Below are positions 33,146 through 42,553 of a stretch of 52,540 nucleotides of DNA, one piece after another. The translations under genes and the position numbers were made by a program. Under the pieces are notes generated by a model. It did no database searches and had not been told where the DNA came from. It was given only the letters and a program-made list of their open reading frames with translations. Position 1 is the stretch's first letter. Each line of letters starts with the position of its first letter. The DNA is from Planctomycetota bacterium (GTDB taxonomy: Bacteria; Planctomycetota; Phycisphaerae; SM23-33), in NCBI GenBank assembly GCA_024275995.1, contig JAJRYB010000082.1, positions 1 through 52,540 of the forward strand. The letters run 5' to 3'.

Positions 33146-36079
33146 TTACCAATCAAACGTTTCCTGCCAGGCGGCCTTGGCCTGGTCTATGGGCAGGTCG
33201 ATTCCCACGTCGTCGCCGCTGATAACGATCCTCCCGGTGTCCGTGACCTTTCCCACTTCGCCGACGGGACAGTCCGCCACCAGGCGCAGGAAGGCGTCGT
33301 ATTTGTCCGGCGATACCTCGATAAGGAACCGCCCGGCGTCTTCGGCGAAAAGTTTAGCCGCATCCGGAACGGACGCGCCTCCGGTCGGCACGGCGGAAAG
33401 GTCCATCTCCACGCCAAGGGCGCCGGAAAACGCCATTTCCCCAGCCGCGACCGCAAGCCCGCCCTCCGAGAGGTCGTGGCAGGCCCGGACGGCGCCCGCT
33501 TCGATCGCCGACTGGATCGCGCGCATTACGCGAATGTTGGTTTGCAGGTCCACCTGCGGCACGTCGTTTCCGCTTTCGACGTTCTCGACGATAAGGTAAT
33601 GGCTGCCTCCCATCGCGCAGCCGGTCCGTCCGAGCAGGAACAGGTGGTTTCCCGCTTCCTTGGCGTCGGCGGTAACGCAGCGCGACACGTCGTCGATAAC
33701 GCTTATCGCGGAGATCAGCAGCGTCGGTGGAATCGCGATCGTCTCGCCGGAGGCGGTCTGGAATTCGTTATTGAGCGAATCCTTTCCGCTGACGAACGGC
33801 GTGGAATAGGCGATTGCGGCGTCGTAGCAGCCCTTGGCCGCCTGGACGAACGAACCCATGCGGTCGGGCTTGTTGCAATTGCCCCAGCAGAAGTTGTCGA
33901 GAATCGCGGTCCTCTCGAGGTTCCCTCCGACGGCGACGGCGTTGCGCAAGGCCTCGTCGACGGCGTGCAGGGCGCTTTGGTAGGGGTCCAGCTCGCCGAG
34001 CTTCGGATTCATGCCGCAGGAAATCACCACTCCCTTCCGGCTGTCCAGTACGGGGCGGATAACGGCGGCGTCGCCCGGGCCATCTTCCGATGCGCCGACA
34101 AGCGGCTTGACGGCGCTTCCGCCCTGCACCTCGTGATCGTACTGGCGGATGATCCATTCCTTGCTGGCGACGTTCGGCGCGGCGAATATTTTCAGCAGCG
34201 TTTCGTTGCAATCGCCCTTCAGGACGGGCAGCGGCGAGAATTTTTCGATTTTTTCCCAGACGGCCTCCTTCGTCGGACGCGGGCAGCCGTCGTGAAGAAA
34301 CCGAAGGTCGAGTTCGCCGACGGGCTGTCCCTCGTAGAACAATCGCAACGTGGCGTGGGCATCTTCCACGGGCGGGACGCCCGTGCCGCGAGAACCGTAA
34401 TGCCCGATAACCGTCGCTTCCACGTCCTCGTCGGCGAAGATTTTGAGAATCTTCCCGACGTTCTCCTGCGGCACGGCCAGCACCATCCGCTCCTGCGCCT
34501 CGGAGATCCATATCTCCGCATAGGAAAGCCCGGCATACTTGAGCGGCACGCGGTCCAGGTGGACCTCCGCGCCGATATGCTCGCCCATCTCCCCGACGGC
34601 ACTGGAAAGCCCACCCGCGCCGCAATCGGTTATGCACGAGTACAGACCCTGCTCGCGGGCCTGGAGAATCGTGTCGAGCATCTTCTTTTCGGTGATGGCG
34701 TTTCCGATCTGCACCGCGTGGGAGAACTGCGTTTCGTGGACGTGCGTCAGCTCACCGGAGCTGAACGTCGCGCCGTGTATTCCGTCCCGCCCGGTCCGAC
34801 CGCCGAGGCAGATAATCGCGTCGCCGGGATCGGGAGTCCGCTTGCGGCATTTGTTTTTGGGAAGCAGGCCGACCGTACCGCAGTAGACCAGCGGGTTTCC
34901 GAGGTATTTTTCGTCGAAATACACCGCCCCGTTGACGGTGGGTATTCCCATACGATTACCGTAATCCCGCACCCCGCCCACCACGCCGCGCATCACGCGC
35001 CGCGGGTGCAGAACGCCCTTTGGCACGTCATCCAGCGGCATATCGGGCGGGCCGAAGCAGAAAACGTCGGTATTCGCCACCGGCTGGGCGCCCAGACCGG
35101 TGCCTATCGGGTCTCGCACCACCCCTCCGATACCCGTCGCCGCTCCGCCGTACGGTTCGATGGCCGAGGGATGGTTGTGCGTCTCGACCTTGAAGCACAC
35201 CGCCCAGTCGTCGTCGAATTCGATAACGCCGGCGTTGTCCTCGAACACGTTCAGGCACCACGGCTTGTCCAATTCCTGCGTGACCTTGAACACCGTGTTC
35301 TTGATGAGGTTGGGTATCTCCTGGACAACCTCCCCGGCGCGGTTGCGCACGCGCACGTTGGATCGGAACGTCTTGTGCCCGCAATGCTCGGACCAGGTCT
35401 GGGCGATCATCTCCAGCTCGACGTCTTTCGGCTCGCGCCCCAGGGTGCGGTAGTGGTCCCGAATCGCCCGCATCTCCGCAGCGTTCAGGAACATTTCGTT
35501 GTCGGAGGAGAGTTTTTCCAGCGACTCGTCGTCCAGCTCGCGGATGGGAACTTCCGTCACGCAAAGCTCGTACGATCCCCCGTGAACCTCCGGCGGCGTG
35601 TACGACGAAAAGTGAATGTCCTCGATAACGGGATTGGCCAGCAGCTTCGTGGCGATTTTATCGAGCAGTTGCTGTTGTTGTTCACCGGATACCGACTCCT
35701 GGATACCGGCTACGAAATCCAGTTCGTATCTTCTACCGGTGCGGACGGACTCGATCCCAAGCCCCATGCCGCGAACGGCCCGCTCCGCGGAGGCGGCTAC
35801 CGGGTCCATCACGCCGCCCTTGAGATGAACCTCGATTACCGACGCGCCGTTTGCGTCGCAGCCGGACAGGGTGAATTGCTCGGTCACCGGATCGGCAAGC
35901 AGCTCCCTGCCCACGCGCCCGGCGTCGTCCGCGGACAGTTCGCCGATCAGGAAGAACAGCCGCGCCGAGCGCACCGCCGAAACCGAATCGATACCCAGCT
36001 CGCGGATCTGATGCAGCACGCCTTCGGCGTGCGGGTCGCCGAATCCTTGCCTGATCCTGACTTCAACACGATGCGTCAT
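33146..36079 (-). CDS. purL: Phosphoribosylformylglycinamidine synthase PurL with two N-terminal PurS-like domains
   Basis: This 977-residue protein consists of two PurS-like units and a PurL core. Unit 1 (about 1-75) has V-E-V-R-I, G-D-P-H-A-E and E-L-L-A-D-P-V-T. Unit 2 (about 80-165) has I-E-V-H-L-K-G-G-V-M-D-P, G-R-R-Y-E-L and K-L-L-A-N-P-V-I-E-D. The core then has H-N-H-P-S-A-I-E-P-Y-G-G-A-A-T-G. It converts FGAR to FGAM with ATP and ammonia from PurQ. In the three-protein bacterial form PurS is a separate dimer, so two fused copies may mimic that dimer in one chain. No separate purS is present. ATG 36079 has no strong ribosome binding site, but the frame fits. Confidence 0.93.
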   Translation of the reverse strand: MTHRVEVRIRQGFGDPHAEGVLHQIRELGIDSVSAVRSARLFFLIGELSADDAGRVGRELLADPVTEQFTLSGCDANGASVIEVHLKGGVMDPVAASAERAVRGMGLGIESVRTGRRYELDFVAGIQESVSGEQQQQLLDKIATKLLANPVIEDIHFSSYTPPEVHGGSYELCVTEVPIRELDDESLEKLSSDNEMFLNAAEMRAIRDHYRTLGREPKDVELEMIAQTWSEHCGHKTFRSNVRVRNRAGEVVQEIPNLIKNTVFKVTQELDKPWCLNVFEDNAGVIEFDDDWAVCFKVETHNHPSAIEPYGGAATGIGGVVRDPIGTGLGAQPVANTDVFCFGPPDMPLDDVPKGVLHPRRVMRGVVGGVRDYGNRMGIPTVNGAVYFDEKYLGNPLVYCGTVGLLPKNKCRKRTPDPGDAIICLGGRTGRDGIHGATFSSGELTHVHETQFSHAVQIGNAITEKKMLDTILQAREQGLYSCITDCGAGGLSSAVGEMGEHIGAEVHLDRVPLKYAGLSYAEIWISEAQERMVLAVPQENVGKILKIFADEDVEATVIGHYGSRGTGVPPVEDAHATLRLFYEGQPVGELDLRFLHDGCPRPTKEAVWEKIEKFSPLPVLKGDCNETLLKIFAAPNVASKEWIIRQYDHEVQGGSAVKPLVGASEDGPGDAAVIRPVLDSRKGVVISCGMNPKLGELDPYQSALHAVDEALRNAVAVGGNLERTAILDNFCWGNCNKPDRMGSFVQAAKGCYDAAIAYSTPFVSGKDSLNNEFQTASGETIAIPPTLLISAISVIDDVSRCVTADAKEAGNHLFLLGRTGCAMGGSHYLIVENVESGNDVPQVDLQTNIRVMRAIQSAIEAGAVRACHDLSEGGLAVAAGEMAFSGALGVEMDLSAVPTGGASVPDAAKLFAEDAGRFLIEVSPDKYDAFLRLVADCPVGEVGKVTDTGRIVISGDDVGIDLPIDQAKAAWQETFDW

Positions 36080-36168
36080 TATGTCCGTTCCTCTCGCTCT
36101 CGGGAAAGCGGCATTCTAGCGGCGACGACGCCCGCCGACAATCGGGCAGCGAAAAAGCCTTTTCCCCG

Positions 36169-37569
36169 TCACACCAGGTATCGTTTATCCGTGCGGGTGA
36201 AGGGCTTGATGGCCTTGACCATATCGTTGTACCCGTCGCGCCCCATCAGCGCGAAGGTCGCCTGCTTGCCCAGTTCGACGGCTGGCTGATCGTAGGCGTC
36301 GATGTTCAGCAGCTCGCCCATCAGGCTGGTGGTGAACTCGTAGAGGAACATGAACTCGCCCACCGAGGGAGGCGTTATCGCGTCGAACTTTATCGTAACG
36401 CTGGGCCTGTGCGAGACTGCCAGTGCGTATTCCGTAGCCGTCTTCTCGGCGTTCAGCAGCTTGGAGAGCTTCGCCCTGCGCAGATACGTCAGGCCCGGAA
36501 CGTCGGCGAAGACGTCCGGCACGCGAACCTCGGCTGGATGTTTGGCGACCTCCAGGAAGACCACCAGCTTGTCGTTAGGCCCCTCGCGATATAGCTGGAC
36601 CTGGGAATGCTGATCCGTCGTACCGAGCGCCTTTATCGGCGTGGGACCGGCGAAAACCTCACGCCCGTCGCGGTCGGCGCTCTTTCCGAGCGATTCGGCC
36701 CAGAGCTGGCGATACCAGTCGGCCAGCATGTAAAGCCGGTTCGAATAGGGCATCATAACGTGCATGGGCTTGGACTTCTCGGCGTAGGCGAGGTACTTGA
36801 CGGCTGCCAGCACGGCCGCGGGGTTCGATCGGAACTCCGTACTCTCCACGCGCTGGCGCATGGCGTTTGCCCCGGCAAGCAGGGCGTCGATGTCGATACC
36901 GCACATCGCGGCGCTGAACAGGCCCACCGGCGAGAGAACGCTGAACCTGCCACCGACATCGGAAGGTACTTCCAGCGTGTCATACCCGTCCTCGCGGGCG
37001 ATATCGTGCAGCGTGCCCTTTTGCGAATCCGTCGTAGCGACGATCCGCGACGCGAAAGCATCGCCCAGCTTCTTGCGGAGAAATTCGCGGAAGATCATGA
37101 ACTGGCTGGCGGTCTCGGCCGTCTCGCCGCTCTTGGAGATCACGTTGAACAGCGTCGTTTTGAGACGCCGCCCGATAAACTTCAGCGTATCGTTGACCAT
37201 CGCCGGGTCCACGTTGTCCAGCACGAACAGTCTCGGCCCGGGCCGCTTGCGGTCGGAAAGCAGGTTGTACGTGGTCGGGTTAAGGGCCGACTGCAAGGCG
37301 ATATTGCCCAGGGCGCTTCCGCCGATACCGAGCACCACCAGGTCGGTCGTCCCAGGCCGATGTTTCTCAGCCAGTACCTTGACCTGCGATGCGTACTGCG
37401 GATGCGTCGGCAGCTTGACGTATCCCAGCTCGCCCCGAGCGACCTGTCCCATAACGGCGGCGTGGGCGGCCATGACCTGCTGCTCCCCGGCGGCAAGTTC
37501 CGCCGGGGAAAGTCCGTGCTCTTGACCGACGACGGCTGCGGTGGCGTTCTTCCAGTAAAGCTGAATCAT
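36169..37569 (-). CDS. pgi: Glucose-6-phosphate isomerase
   Basis: This 466-residue protein, of the shorter bacterial PGI form (about 450 residues), has the SIS domains. V-L-G-I-G-G-S-A-L-G lies near 80, S-K-S-G-E-T-A-E-T near 140, and G-G-R-F-S-V-L-S-P-V-G-L near 200. The second half contains G-T-T-D-Q-H-S-Q-V-Q. It interconverts glucose 6-phosphate and fructose 6-phosphate. ATG 37569 follows a GGAAAGG sequence. The frame is open to 38103, but that part overlaps thiS on the other strand and a repeat, so it is not used. It is divergent from thiS-thiG, with 249 bases between. Confidence 0.94.
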   Translation of the reverse strand: MIQLYWKNATAAVVGQEHGLSPAELAAGEQQVMAAHAAVMGQVARGELGYVKLPTHPQYASQVKVLAEKHRPGTTDLVVLGIGGSALGNIALQSALNPTTYNLLSDRKRPGPRLFVLDNVDPAMVNDTLKFIGRRLKTTLFNVISKSGETAETASQFMIFREFLRKKLGDAFASRIVATTDSQKGTLHDIAREDGYDTLEVPSDVGGRFSVLSPVGLFSAAMCGIDIDALLAGANAMRQRVESTEFRSNPAAVLAAVKYLAYAEKSKPMHVMMPYSNRLYMLADWYRQLWAESLGKSADRDGREVFAGPTPIKALGTTDQHSQVQLYREGPNDKLVVFLEVAKHPAEVRVPDVFADVPGLTYLRRAKLSKLLNAEKTATEYALAVSHRPSVTIKFDAITPPSVGEFMFLYEFTTSLMGELLNIDAYDQPAVELGKQATFALMGRDGYNDMVKAIKPFTRTDKRYLV

Positions 37570-37691
37570 CTCTGTACCTTTCCTGCCAGTTCTTTTCTCT
37601 GAGACTTGCGGAGCATAGCTTATTGTCCACTCATGTCCATGGCAACATGGCATATGTTTGGACGGGGCGTTTGCAAGCCGGACCGGTAAGC

Positions 37692-37721
37692 TTGACCGTA
37701 CCCGTGCGGTGTTCATATAAT
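37692..37721 (+). promoter_or_regulatory. Sigma-70-type promoter for thiS-thiG
   Basis: TTGACC at 37692-37697 and a perfect TATAAT at 37716-37721 are separated by 18 bases. The start of transcription would be near 37728, leaving a leader of about 90 bases that consists mostly of the repeat at 37730-37792. No TPP riboswitch fits in it. Confidence 0.7.
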
Positions 37722-37729
37722 CATTCACG

Positions 37730-37792
37730 GGAATTTTTGATTTTGATTTGGATTTGGAATGTGAGATACGAGATTTGAGATTTTGTTTTTTC
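37730..37792. repeat. gatttgag-type short-period repeat upstream of thiS
   Basis: Runs of gattttgatttggatttgg and gagatacgagatttgagatt with a period near 6-8 bases. It resembles the repeat between recJ and pssA (28733-28782) in the opposite sense. It lies within the presumed thiS leader RNA. Confidence 0.6.
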
Positions 37793-37818
37793 GTGCGTCC
37801 CTTACGGGGAGAGGTTAA

Positions 37819-38019
37819 ATGAAAATTCGCGTAAACGGAGAGTCCAGGTCGGTAGAGGACGGTATGACCGTCGCCGCCTTGCTGGCGGAGCTTGACCTTG
37901 AACCGTTGCGATGCGCCGTCGAGCGGAACAGGCAGCTTATCCCGCGGGCACGTCACAGCGAGACCGTTCTGAACGAAGCAGACGAGCTGGAAATCGTCTC
38001 GCTGGTCGGTGGAGGATAG
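37819..38019 (+). CDS. thiS: Sulfur carrier protein ThiS
   Basis: This 66-residue ubiquitin-like protein begins M-K-I-R-V-N-G-E and ends V-S-L-V-G-G-G. The terminal Gly-Gly accepts sulfur as a thiocarboxylate for the thiazole ring of thiamine. The length is normal. It ends with TAG, and one base later the thiG ATG begins. GGGGAGAGG lies upstream of ATG 37819. The adenylating partner ThiF and ThiH or ThiO are not in this window, so they must be encoded elsewhere. Confidence 0.93.
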   Translation: MKIRVNGESRSVEDGMTVAALLAELDLEPLRCAVERNRQLIPRARHSETVLNEADELEIVSLVGGG

Positions 38020-38020
38020 G

Positions 38021-38851
38021 ATGCCGGAGACAGTCAAAACCATGGAACCGCTGCGAATCGCCGACTTCGAGATCGCCAGCCGGCTGTTCGTCGGAACGGG
38101 CAAGTACGCAACCTATGAGCTGATGCGCGACGCCCTGGCCGAGAGCGGCTGCGACGTGGTAACCGTCGCGGTGCGGCGAGAGCGGATGGTCGACGCCGAC
38201 GGGCGGAACATACTGGACTTCCTGGACCCGGACAAGTACACGCTGCTGCCGAACACTGCCGGATGCTTCACGGCAGAGGAAGCCGTACGCACGGCCCGAT
38301 TAGGGCGTGAACTGCTGGAGGGACTTGGCAATTCCGGGGCAGGATGGGTCAAGCTGGAAGTGCTCGGCGATAAGACAACGCTGCTGCCGGACCCCATAGG
38401 TTCGCTGGAAGCGCTGAAGGTTCTCAAGAGCGAGGGCTTCACGGTTCTGTGCTACACCAGCGACGATCCGATAATAGCGATGCGCCTCAAGGACGCCGGG
38501 GCGGATTCCGTAATGCCTGCCGGCGCCCCGATAGGAAGCGGACAGGGAATACTCAACCCGTGCAACATCCGGATCATCCTCGAACAACTCAAGGACGGCG
38601 ACGAGCGGTTCCCGGTGATCGTGGACGCGGGGGTAGGAACCGCAAGCGACGTTACGATAGCGATGGAACTCGGCGCCGACGGCGTGCTGCTGAACACCGG
38701 TATCGCCGGGGCGGAAAGGCCGGTTCAGATGGCGGCCGCCATGCGCCACGCCATCGAGGCGGGGTATCTCGCCGGACGGTCCGGGCGAATTCCGCGCAAA
38801 CTGTACGCCACCGCGTCCAGCCCGCTGGAAGGCGTAATCGGAATAAAGTAA
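38021..38851 (+). CDS. thiG: Thiazole synthase ThiG
   Basis: This 276-residue TIM barrel has F-V-G-T-G-K-Y near 23-29, the Schiff-base lysine in W-V-K-L-E-V (Lys111), D-A-G-A-D-S-V-M-P near 165-175 and G-A-P-I-G-S-G-Q-G. The phosphate loop at D-A-G-V-G-T-A-S-D is also present. ThiG condenses deoxyxylulose phosphate, dehydroglycine or iminoglycine, and ThiS thiocarboxylate into the thiazole phosphate. ATG 38021 has GGAGGATAGG upstream, contributed by the thiS end; a GTG at 38009 inside thiS is less likely. Tight coupling with thiS is clear. The end is TAA; the next gene begins 10 bases later. Confidence 0.95.
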   Translation: MPETVKTMEPLRIADFEIASRLFVGTGKYATYELMRDALAESGCDVVTVAVRRERMVDADGRNILDFLDPDKYTLLPNTAGCFTAEEAVRTARLGRELLEGLGNSGAGWVKLEVLGDKTTLLPDPIGSLEALKVLKSEGFTVLCYTSDDPIIAMRLKDAGADSVMPAGAPIGSGQGILNPCNIRIILEQLKDGDERFPVIVDAGVGTASDVTIAMELGADGVLLNTGIAGAERPVQMAAAMRHAIEAGYLAGRSGRIPRKLYATASSPLEGVIGIK

Positions 38852-38861
38852 GGTCCGCGAA

Positions 38862-39329
38862 ATGACACAACTTGACGAGCCGAATATCGACCGTCACATG
38901 GACCGGCGAACGAGGATCTGCATCGGGATTATCCTCGTCGGGCTGGCGAACTTTATCGCCTACGTGATTCTCTACTGGTTCTTCTGGGGCGAGGCGGTCA
39001 ACGGTCGCGTGGAGAAGCTTTCCGACGGAACGTTACGCTATTTCCTGCAATCGGGCGTGGAGGTCTCGCGCGGGGTGTTCATCTACAGCGGCGTCCATTC
39101 CATCAGTATCGCGCCGACGGTGGGGGCTATCATGCTGGCTATGCTCACGCTCGCAAAGGAGCGAATCGCCTCGTCGATGCGATCGGCGATCGTCCGCGGA
39201 CGAACCATGATAACGATCCTGGCGACGGTGATCTCGATGATCGTCGTGGTCTGGACGGCATGGTTCATCCTGCAATTCTGCCGGAAACTGGCCGGTTCCG
39301 CCGCCGTGGGACCGGGGCTTGGCGGATAG
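38862..39329 (+). CDS. Three-helix membrane protein of unknown function
   Basis: This 155-residue protein has a short polar N-terminus and three hydrophobic helices (about 20-42, 75-95 and 112-140) with basic loops. I-C-I-G-I-I-L-V-G-L-A opens the first, and the last ends I-V-V-V-W-T-A-W-F-I-L. There are no recognisable motifs. AAGG lies upstream of ATG 38862. It sits between thiG and the DinG-type helicase gene, whose ATG is two bases beyond its stop, so the three genes are probably one transcript. Any role in thiamine synthesis is unsupported. Confidence 0.65.
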   Translation: MTQLDEPNIDRHMDRRTRICIGIILVGLANFIAYVILYWFFWGEAVNGRVEKLSDGTLRYFLQSGVEVSRGVFIYSGVHSISIAPTVGAIMLAMLTLAKERIASSMRSAIVRGRTMITILATVISMIVVVWTAWFILQFCRKLAGSAAVGPGLGG

Positions 39330-39331
39330 GC

Positions 39332-41320
39332 ATGGACCTCTCGGTCGAAGATATCCTGGCGCCCGGCGGACTTGTATCGGAGCACCTTGTCGGATACGAG
39401 CATCGGCCCGAGCAGTTGGAGATGGCCCGCGCCGTCGCCGGCGCTTTCGCGGACAACGAACACCTGATCGTGGAAGCGGGAACGGGCGTCGGAAAAAGTT
39501 TCGCCTACCTCGTCCCGGCAATCCTTCGCGCAGCGGTCAACAAACAGCGAACCGTCGTCTCGACGTACACCATCGCACTTCAGGAGCAGCTTATCCGCAA
39601 GGACCTTCCGCTGCTGGCAGAGGCGCTGCCGCTGAAGTTCTCAGCCGTTCTGGGCAAGGGACGCAACAACTACCTGTGCTTCCGCAGAATGGCTATGACC
39701 ATGCACAACCGCGACAGGCTGCTGTTCTCCGAGAAGCACCAGAGGCAGCTCGACAAGCTTTCCGCATGGGCGATGGAAACCGAGGACGGTTCGTATCAAT
39801 CCATTCCCTTTCGCCTGGATTCCACCGTGTGGCAGAAGGTCCGCAGCGAAAAGGGCCTGTGCCGCGGACCCAAGTGCAAGCACTGCCATTCGTGCTATTT
39901 TCTCGCCGCTCGCAAGAAAATGTGCGGCTCGGACATCGTTGTGGTGAACCACGCGCTGTTCTTTTCCGAGCTTGCCCTGCGGTCCGCGCCGGCGACGCTT
40001 CTGGGCGGTTACGACCTTGTGGTGCTGGACGAAGCCCACACCGTCGAGCGGGTCGCGGGCGACCACTTCGGTCTGAGCGTTTCGTCCGCGTCGGTGCAGG
40101 GCCTTCTCCGCGAGCTGTACGACGATCGTCACGATCGTGGTCTGCTGGCGATCATCGGCGTAAAGGACGCGATCGCAGCCGTCAACCGGGCGCATAACGC
40201 AGCCGGGCGATTCTTCGAGGCGCTTGCGTCGGCGGGCGCGCCCCAGGTCGAACACAACGGGCGCATCGTCAGCGCGGCGGTGGTTACGGACGACCTGTCG
40301 GAGGCGCTTCTGGCGGCGGCGGGGCACCTGCGAAAACTTCGTCAAAAAAAAGGCGACGACGAGCGGAACATGGAACTGCTCGCCTTCGAACGTCGAACGA
40401 CGGAAACCGCGATGAACATCCGCCAACTCGTCGGGCAGGAGGACGAGGACTTCGTCTACTGGCGAACGCTGCGAAAGACGGCGGGGCGAAAGAGCGTCCA
40501 CCTGTCATGCGCGCCGATCAACGTGGCGCCGATCGTACGCGAGCTGCTCTTGGACGACGTGAACTCTGCCGTGCTCACCAGCGCCACGCTGGCGACCAGG
40601 AGAGCGGACAAGCACGGGTTCGATTACCTGCGCAGCCGGCTTGGCGCCGAAGACGCGCGGGAACTGCTGCTCGACAGCCCGTTCGATTTCCGCAGGCAGG
40701 CGAAGCTTTACGTGGAAACGCGCCTGGGCGATCCGAACCGCCTGGAGACGTTCGTACCCAACGCCTGCCGGGCTATCAGGCATTACGTGGAAAAGTCGCA
40801 GGGACGCTGCTTCGTGCTGTTCACGAGCTACGCGATGATGCAGGCCGTAGCGGGCGAAATCGACGATTTCTGCGCCGATAACGCCTACGAACTGTTCGTG
40901 CAGGGACAATCGCTACCACGCGGAATAATGCTGGCGCGGTTCTCCAAACACCCGCGCAGCGTCCTGCTCGGGACGATGAGCTTCTGGCAGGGGGTGGACG
41001 TTTCCGGCGACGCGCTGACGAACGTCATCATCACCAAGTTGCCTTTCGCCGTTCCGGACGATCCCGTAGTCGAGGCGCGCATCGACGCCATTCGCAAGGC
41101 GGGCGGGCGACCCTTCCCGGATTATCAACTGCCCGAGGCGATCATCTTCTTCAAGCAGGGATTCGGCCGGCTGATCCGATCGACGAAGGACAACGGCTTC
41201 GTGGTGGTGCTGGACCACAGGATCGCGACGAAATCATATGGCCGGAGCTTTATCGCCGCCCTGCCCGACATCGAGATCGTGATCGACGAGTTTTCCTCCG
41301 CTGAACCACATCTTTCATAA
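39332..41320 (+). CDS. DinG/XPD-type ATP-dependent DNA helicase with Fe-S cluster
   Basis: This 662-residue superfamily 2 helicase has Walker A E-A-G-T-G-V-G-K-S (Lys55) and a four-cysteine cluster site Cys177, Cys182, Cys185 and Cys188. The D-E-A-H box is at 233-236. Motif V-like F-W-Q-G-V-D-V and motif VI Q-G-F-G-R-L-I-R lie near the C-terminus. The cysteines bind a 4Fe-4S cluster in DinG and XPD. It unwinds DNA with 5'-to-3' polarity in known members, including D-loops, R-loops and G-quadruplexes. The ATG at 39332 follows the upstream stop by two bases and is preferred over the open frame to 39260. It has no N-terminal exonuclease domain. Confidence 0.93.
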   Translation: MDLSVEDILAPGGLVSEHLVGYEHRPEQLEMARAVAGAFADNEHLIVEAGTGVGKSFAYLVPAILRAAVNKQRTVVSTYTIALQEQLIRKDLPLLAEALPLKFSAVLGKGRNNYLCFRRMAMTMHNRDRLLFSEKHQRQLDKLSAWAMETEDGSYQSIPFRLDSTVWQKVRSEKGLCRGPKCKHCHSCYFLAARKKMCGSDIVVVNHALFFSELALRSAPATLLGGYDLVVLDEAHTVERVAGDHFGLSVSSASVQGLLRELYDDRHDRGLLAIIGVKDAIAAVNRAHNAAGRFFEALASAGAPQVEHNGRIVSAAVVTDDLSEALLAAAGHLRKLRQKKGDDERNMELLAFERRTTETAMNIRQLVGQEDEDFVYWRTLRKTAGRKSVHLSCAPINVAPIVRELLLDDVNSAVLTSATLATRRADKHGFDYLRSRLGAEDARELLLDSPFDFRRQAKLYVETRLGDPNRLETFVPNACRAIRHYVEKSQGRCFVLFTSYAMMQAVAGEIDDFCADNAYELFVQGQSLPRGIMLARFSKHPRSVLLGTMSFWQGVDVSGDALTNVIITKLPFAVPDDPVVEARIDAIRKAGGRPFPDYQLPEAIIFFKQGFGRLIRSTKDNGFVVVLDHRIATKSYGRSFIAALPDIEIVIDEFSSAEPHLS

Positions 41321-41516
41321 CCACAAAGGACACCAAGATCACAAAGACCACGAAATTAAAAAATCATGTCACAACATGGGCTTGCAAAGGCCAGCGACGT
41401 TTATTGATGAAAACCGAGTAGACAGGGTGTTCATTGTGAAAGCGGCAAACGGTGGGTGTAATTGTTTTTGATATAAAACCCTTTGTGACCTTCGTGTTCT
41501 TCGTGACCTTTGTGGT
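41319..41516. repeat. Inverted pair of accacaaag-type short-period repeats
   Basis: The left arm (41319-41355, accacaaaggacaccaagat-type units) and right arm (41482-41516, ttcgtgacctttgtggt-type units) are imperfect inverted copies, about 70-75% alike. They enclose about 125 bases of otherwise unrecognised sequence. The unit begins right at the stop of the helicase gene. No gene can be supported in the middle. It looks like a degenerate or emptied version of the cassette at 32624-33141. Confidence 0.6.
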
Positions 41517-41538
41517 GAAAAATGCAGTGTAGCCGGCT

Positions 41539-42489
41539 CTACGAGCACAGCGCCACGAGAAGGTCTCGCATCGCCGTCCTGGCGTCGGTTCCGCTCTTCA
41601 TGCTCAAGTCGCAACGAATCATGCTGCGGAAGTCATTTTGAATGGATTCCAGCGGGCGCCGGCGAATCAGGGTCATGAACCTCGCTTTATCGTAACTGAC
41701 GTTGGCGTCTTTCATCGCCGCATCGACACGTTGCCCGGCTGCGATCTGCTGATGCACCTTCATCACGCGTCGCAGATGCCATGCTATCTGCCCCAGCGTC
41801 CTGAATTCCTCGCCGCGCACGGTGAGCATACCGTCCAGTATTTTCAGGGCCGCGGGAAGATTCCCATCGGCAAGCGCTCTTGACAGCGAGAACGCCGCCG
41901 GTCCCGCCGTCGCCGTCACCAGCGCCGCCACGTCCGTCCTCTCCACCGTTTCCCGCTGCCCGACGTACGCGGAGAGCTTCTCCACTTCGCTGTCCAGTGC
42001 GGAAAGGTCTTCGCCGATACATTCGACGAGCATCGCCGCGGCTACGGGCTTAATCTTCTTCCCCCGCTTGCCGAAGGCCTTTTTCAACCAGCCCGGAAGG
42101 TTCCGTGCTTTCGGCGACGTACAGTCCCGCACCTCGCCTATCTTCCCGGCGAGTTTCGCCAGGCGGGTATTTCCAGGCCAGGACGCGACCGAGATCACCA
42201 GCACGCCCGACGCGCTCGGCGCGTCGAGGTACGCCTCCAGCCTGTCGCGGTAGGCGCTGATAAAGGCGTCGGCGTCGCTGATGATCACCACGCGGATAGG
42301 CGCAAGGAACGGCGCGGTGCGAAGTTCGTCCAGAACCTCGGCAAGCTCCGCCGTCGCGTCGAACGTCGAAACGCACAACTGCGGATCGGCGCCGGACAGG
42401 ACGTGGGAGATAATCTCCCGCTTGTACGCGTCGCGCAGAAAGCCGTCCGTTCCCGCGAGAACATAGAGAGGCTTGACCTTTGCCGTCAT
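41539..42489 (-). CDS. holA: DNA polymerase III delta subunit HolA
   Basis: This 316-residue protein matches the HolA fold: A-AAA-like domain, then domain II and III. Recognisable parts are P-L-Y-V-L-A-G-T-D-G-F-L near 7-18, V-V-I-I-S-D-A-D-A-F near 68-77, and L-D-S-E-V-E-K-L near 175. In domain III, R-R-V-M-K-V-H-Q-Q is followed by a series of hydrophobic helices. It is the clamp-loader subunit that opens the beta clamp. ATG 42489 has AAGGTGA upstream; the frame open to 42579 would overlap the ArsR gene. It ends with TAG. The gene for the ArsR-type regulator lies 64 bases upstream of it on the same strand. Confidence 0.85.
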   Translation of the reverse strand: MTAKVKPLYVLAGTDGFLRDAYKREIISHVLSGADPQLCVSTFDATAELAEVLDELRTAPFLAPIRVVIISDADAFISAYRDRLEAYLDAPSASGVLVISVASWPGNTRLAKLAGKIGEVRDCTSPKARNLPGWLKKAFGKRGKKIKPVAAAMLVECIGEDLSALDSEVEKLSAYVGQRETVERTDVAALVTATAGPAAFSLSRALADGNLPAALKILDGMLTVRGEEFRTLGQIAWHLRRVMKVHQQIAAGQRVDAAMKDANVSYDKARFMTLIRRRPLESIQNDFRSMIRCDLSMKSGTDARTAMRDLLVALCS

Positions 42490-42553
42490 AACGTGATCAC
42501 CTTCGTAACGGCATTTTGCGGCCTGGCCTGCGGGAAGTAAAGCCCCCGGCGAT

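Noticed and set aside
33116-36289. Plus-strand frame of over 1000 codons opposite purL
   Set aside because: purL carries unmistakable motifs on the minus strand; the opposite frame has none.
37722-37818. TPP riboswitch upstream of thiS
   Set aside because: The leader is only about 90 bases and mostly repeat; I see no conserved TPP-binding helices.
41369-41614. Minus-strand gene between dinG-type gene and holA
   Set aside because: It overlaps the 3' end of holA and the inverted repeat, and has no ribosome binding site.
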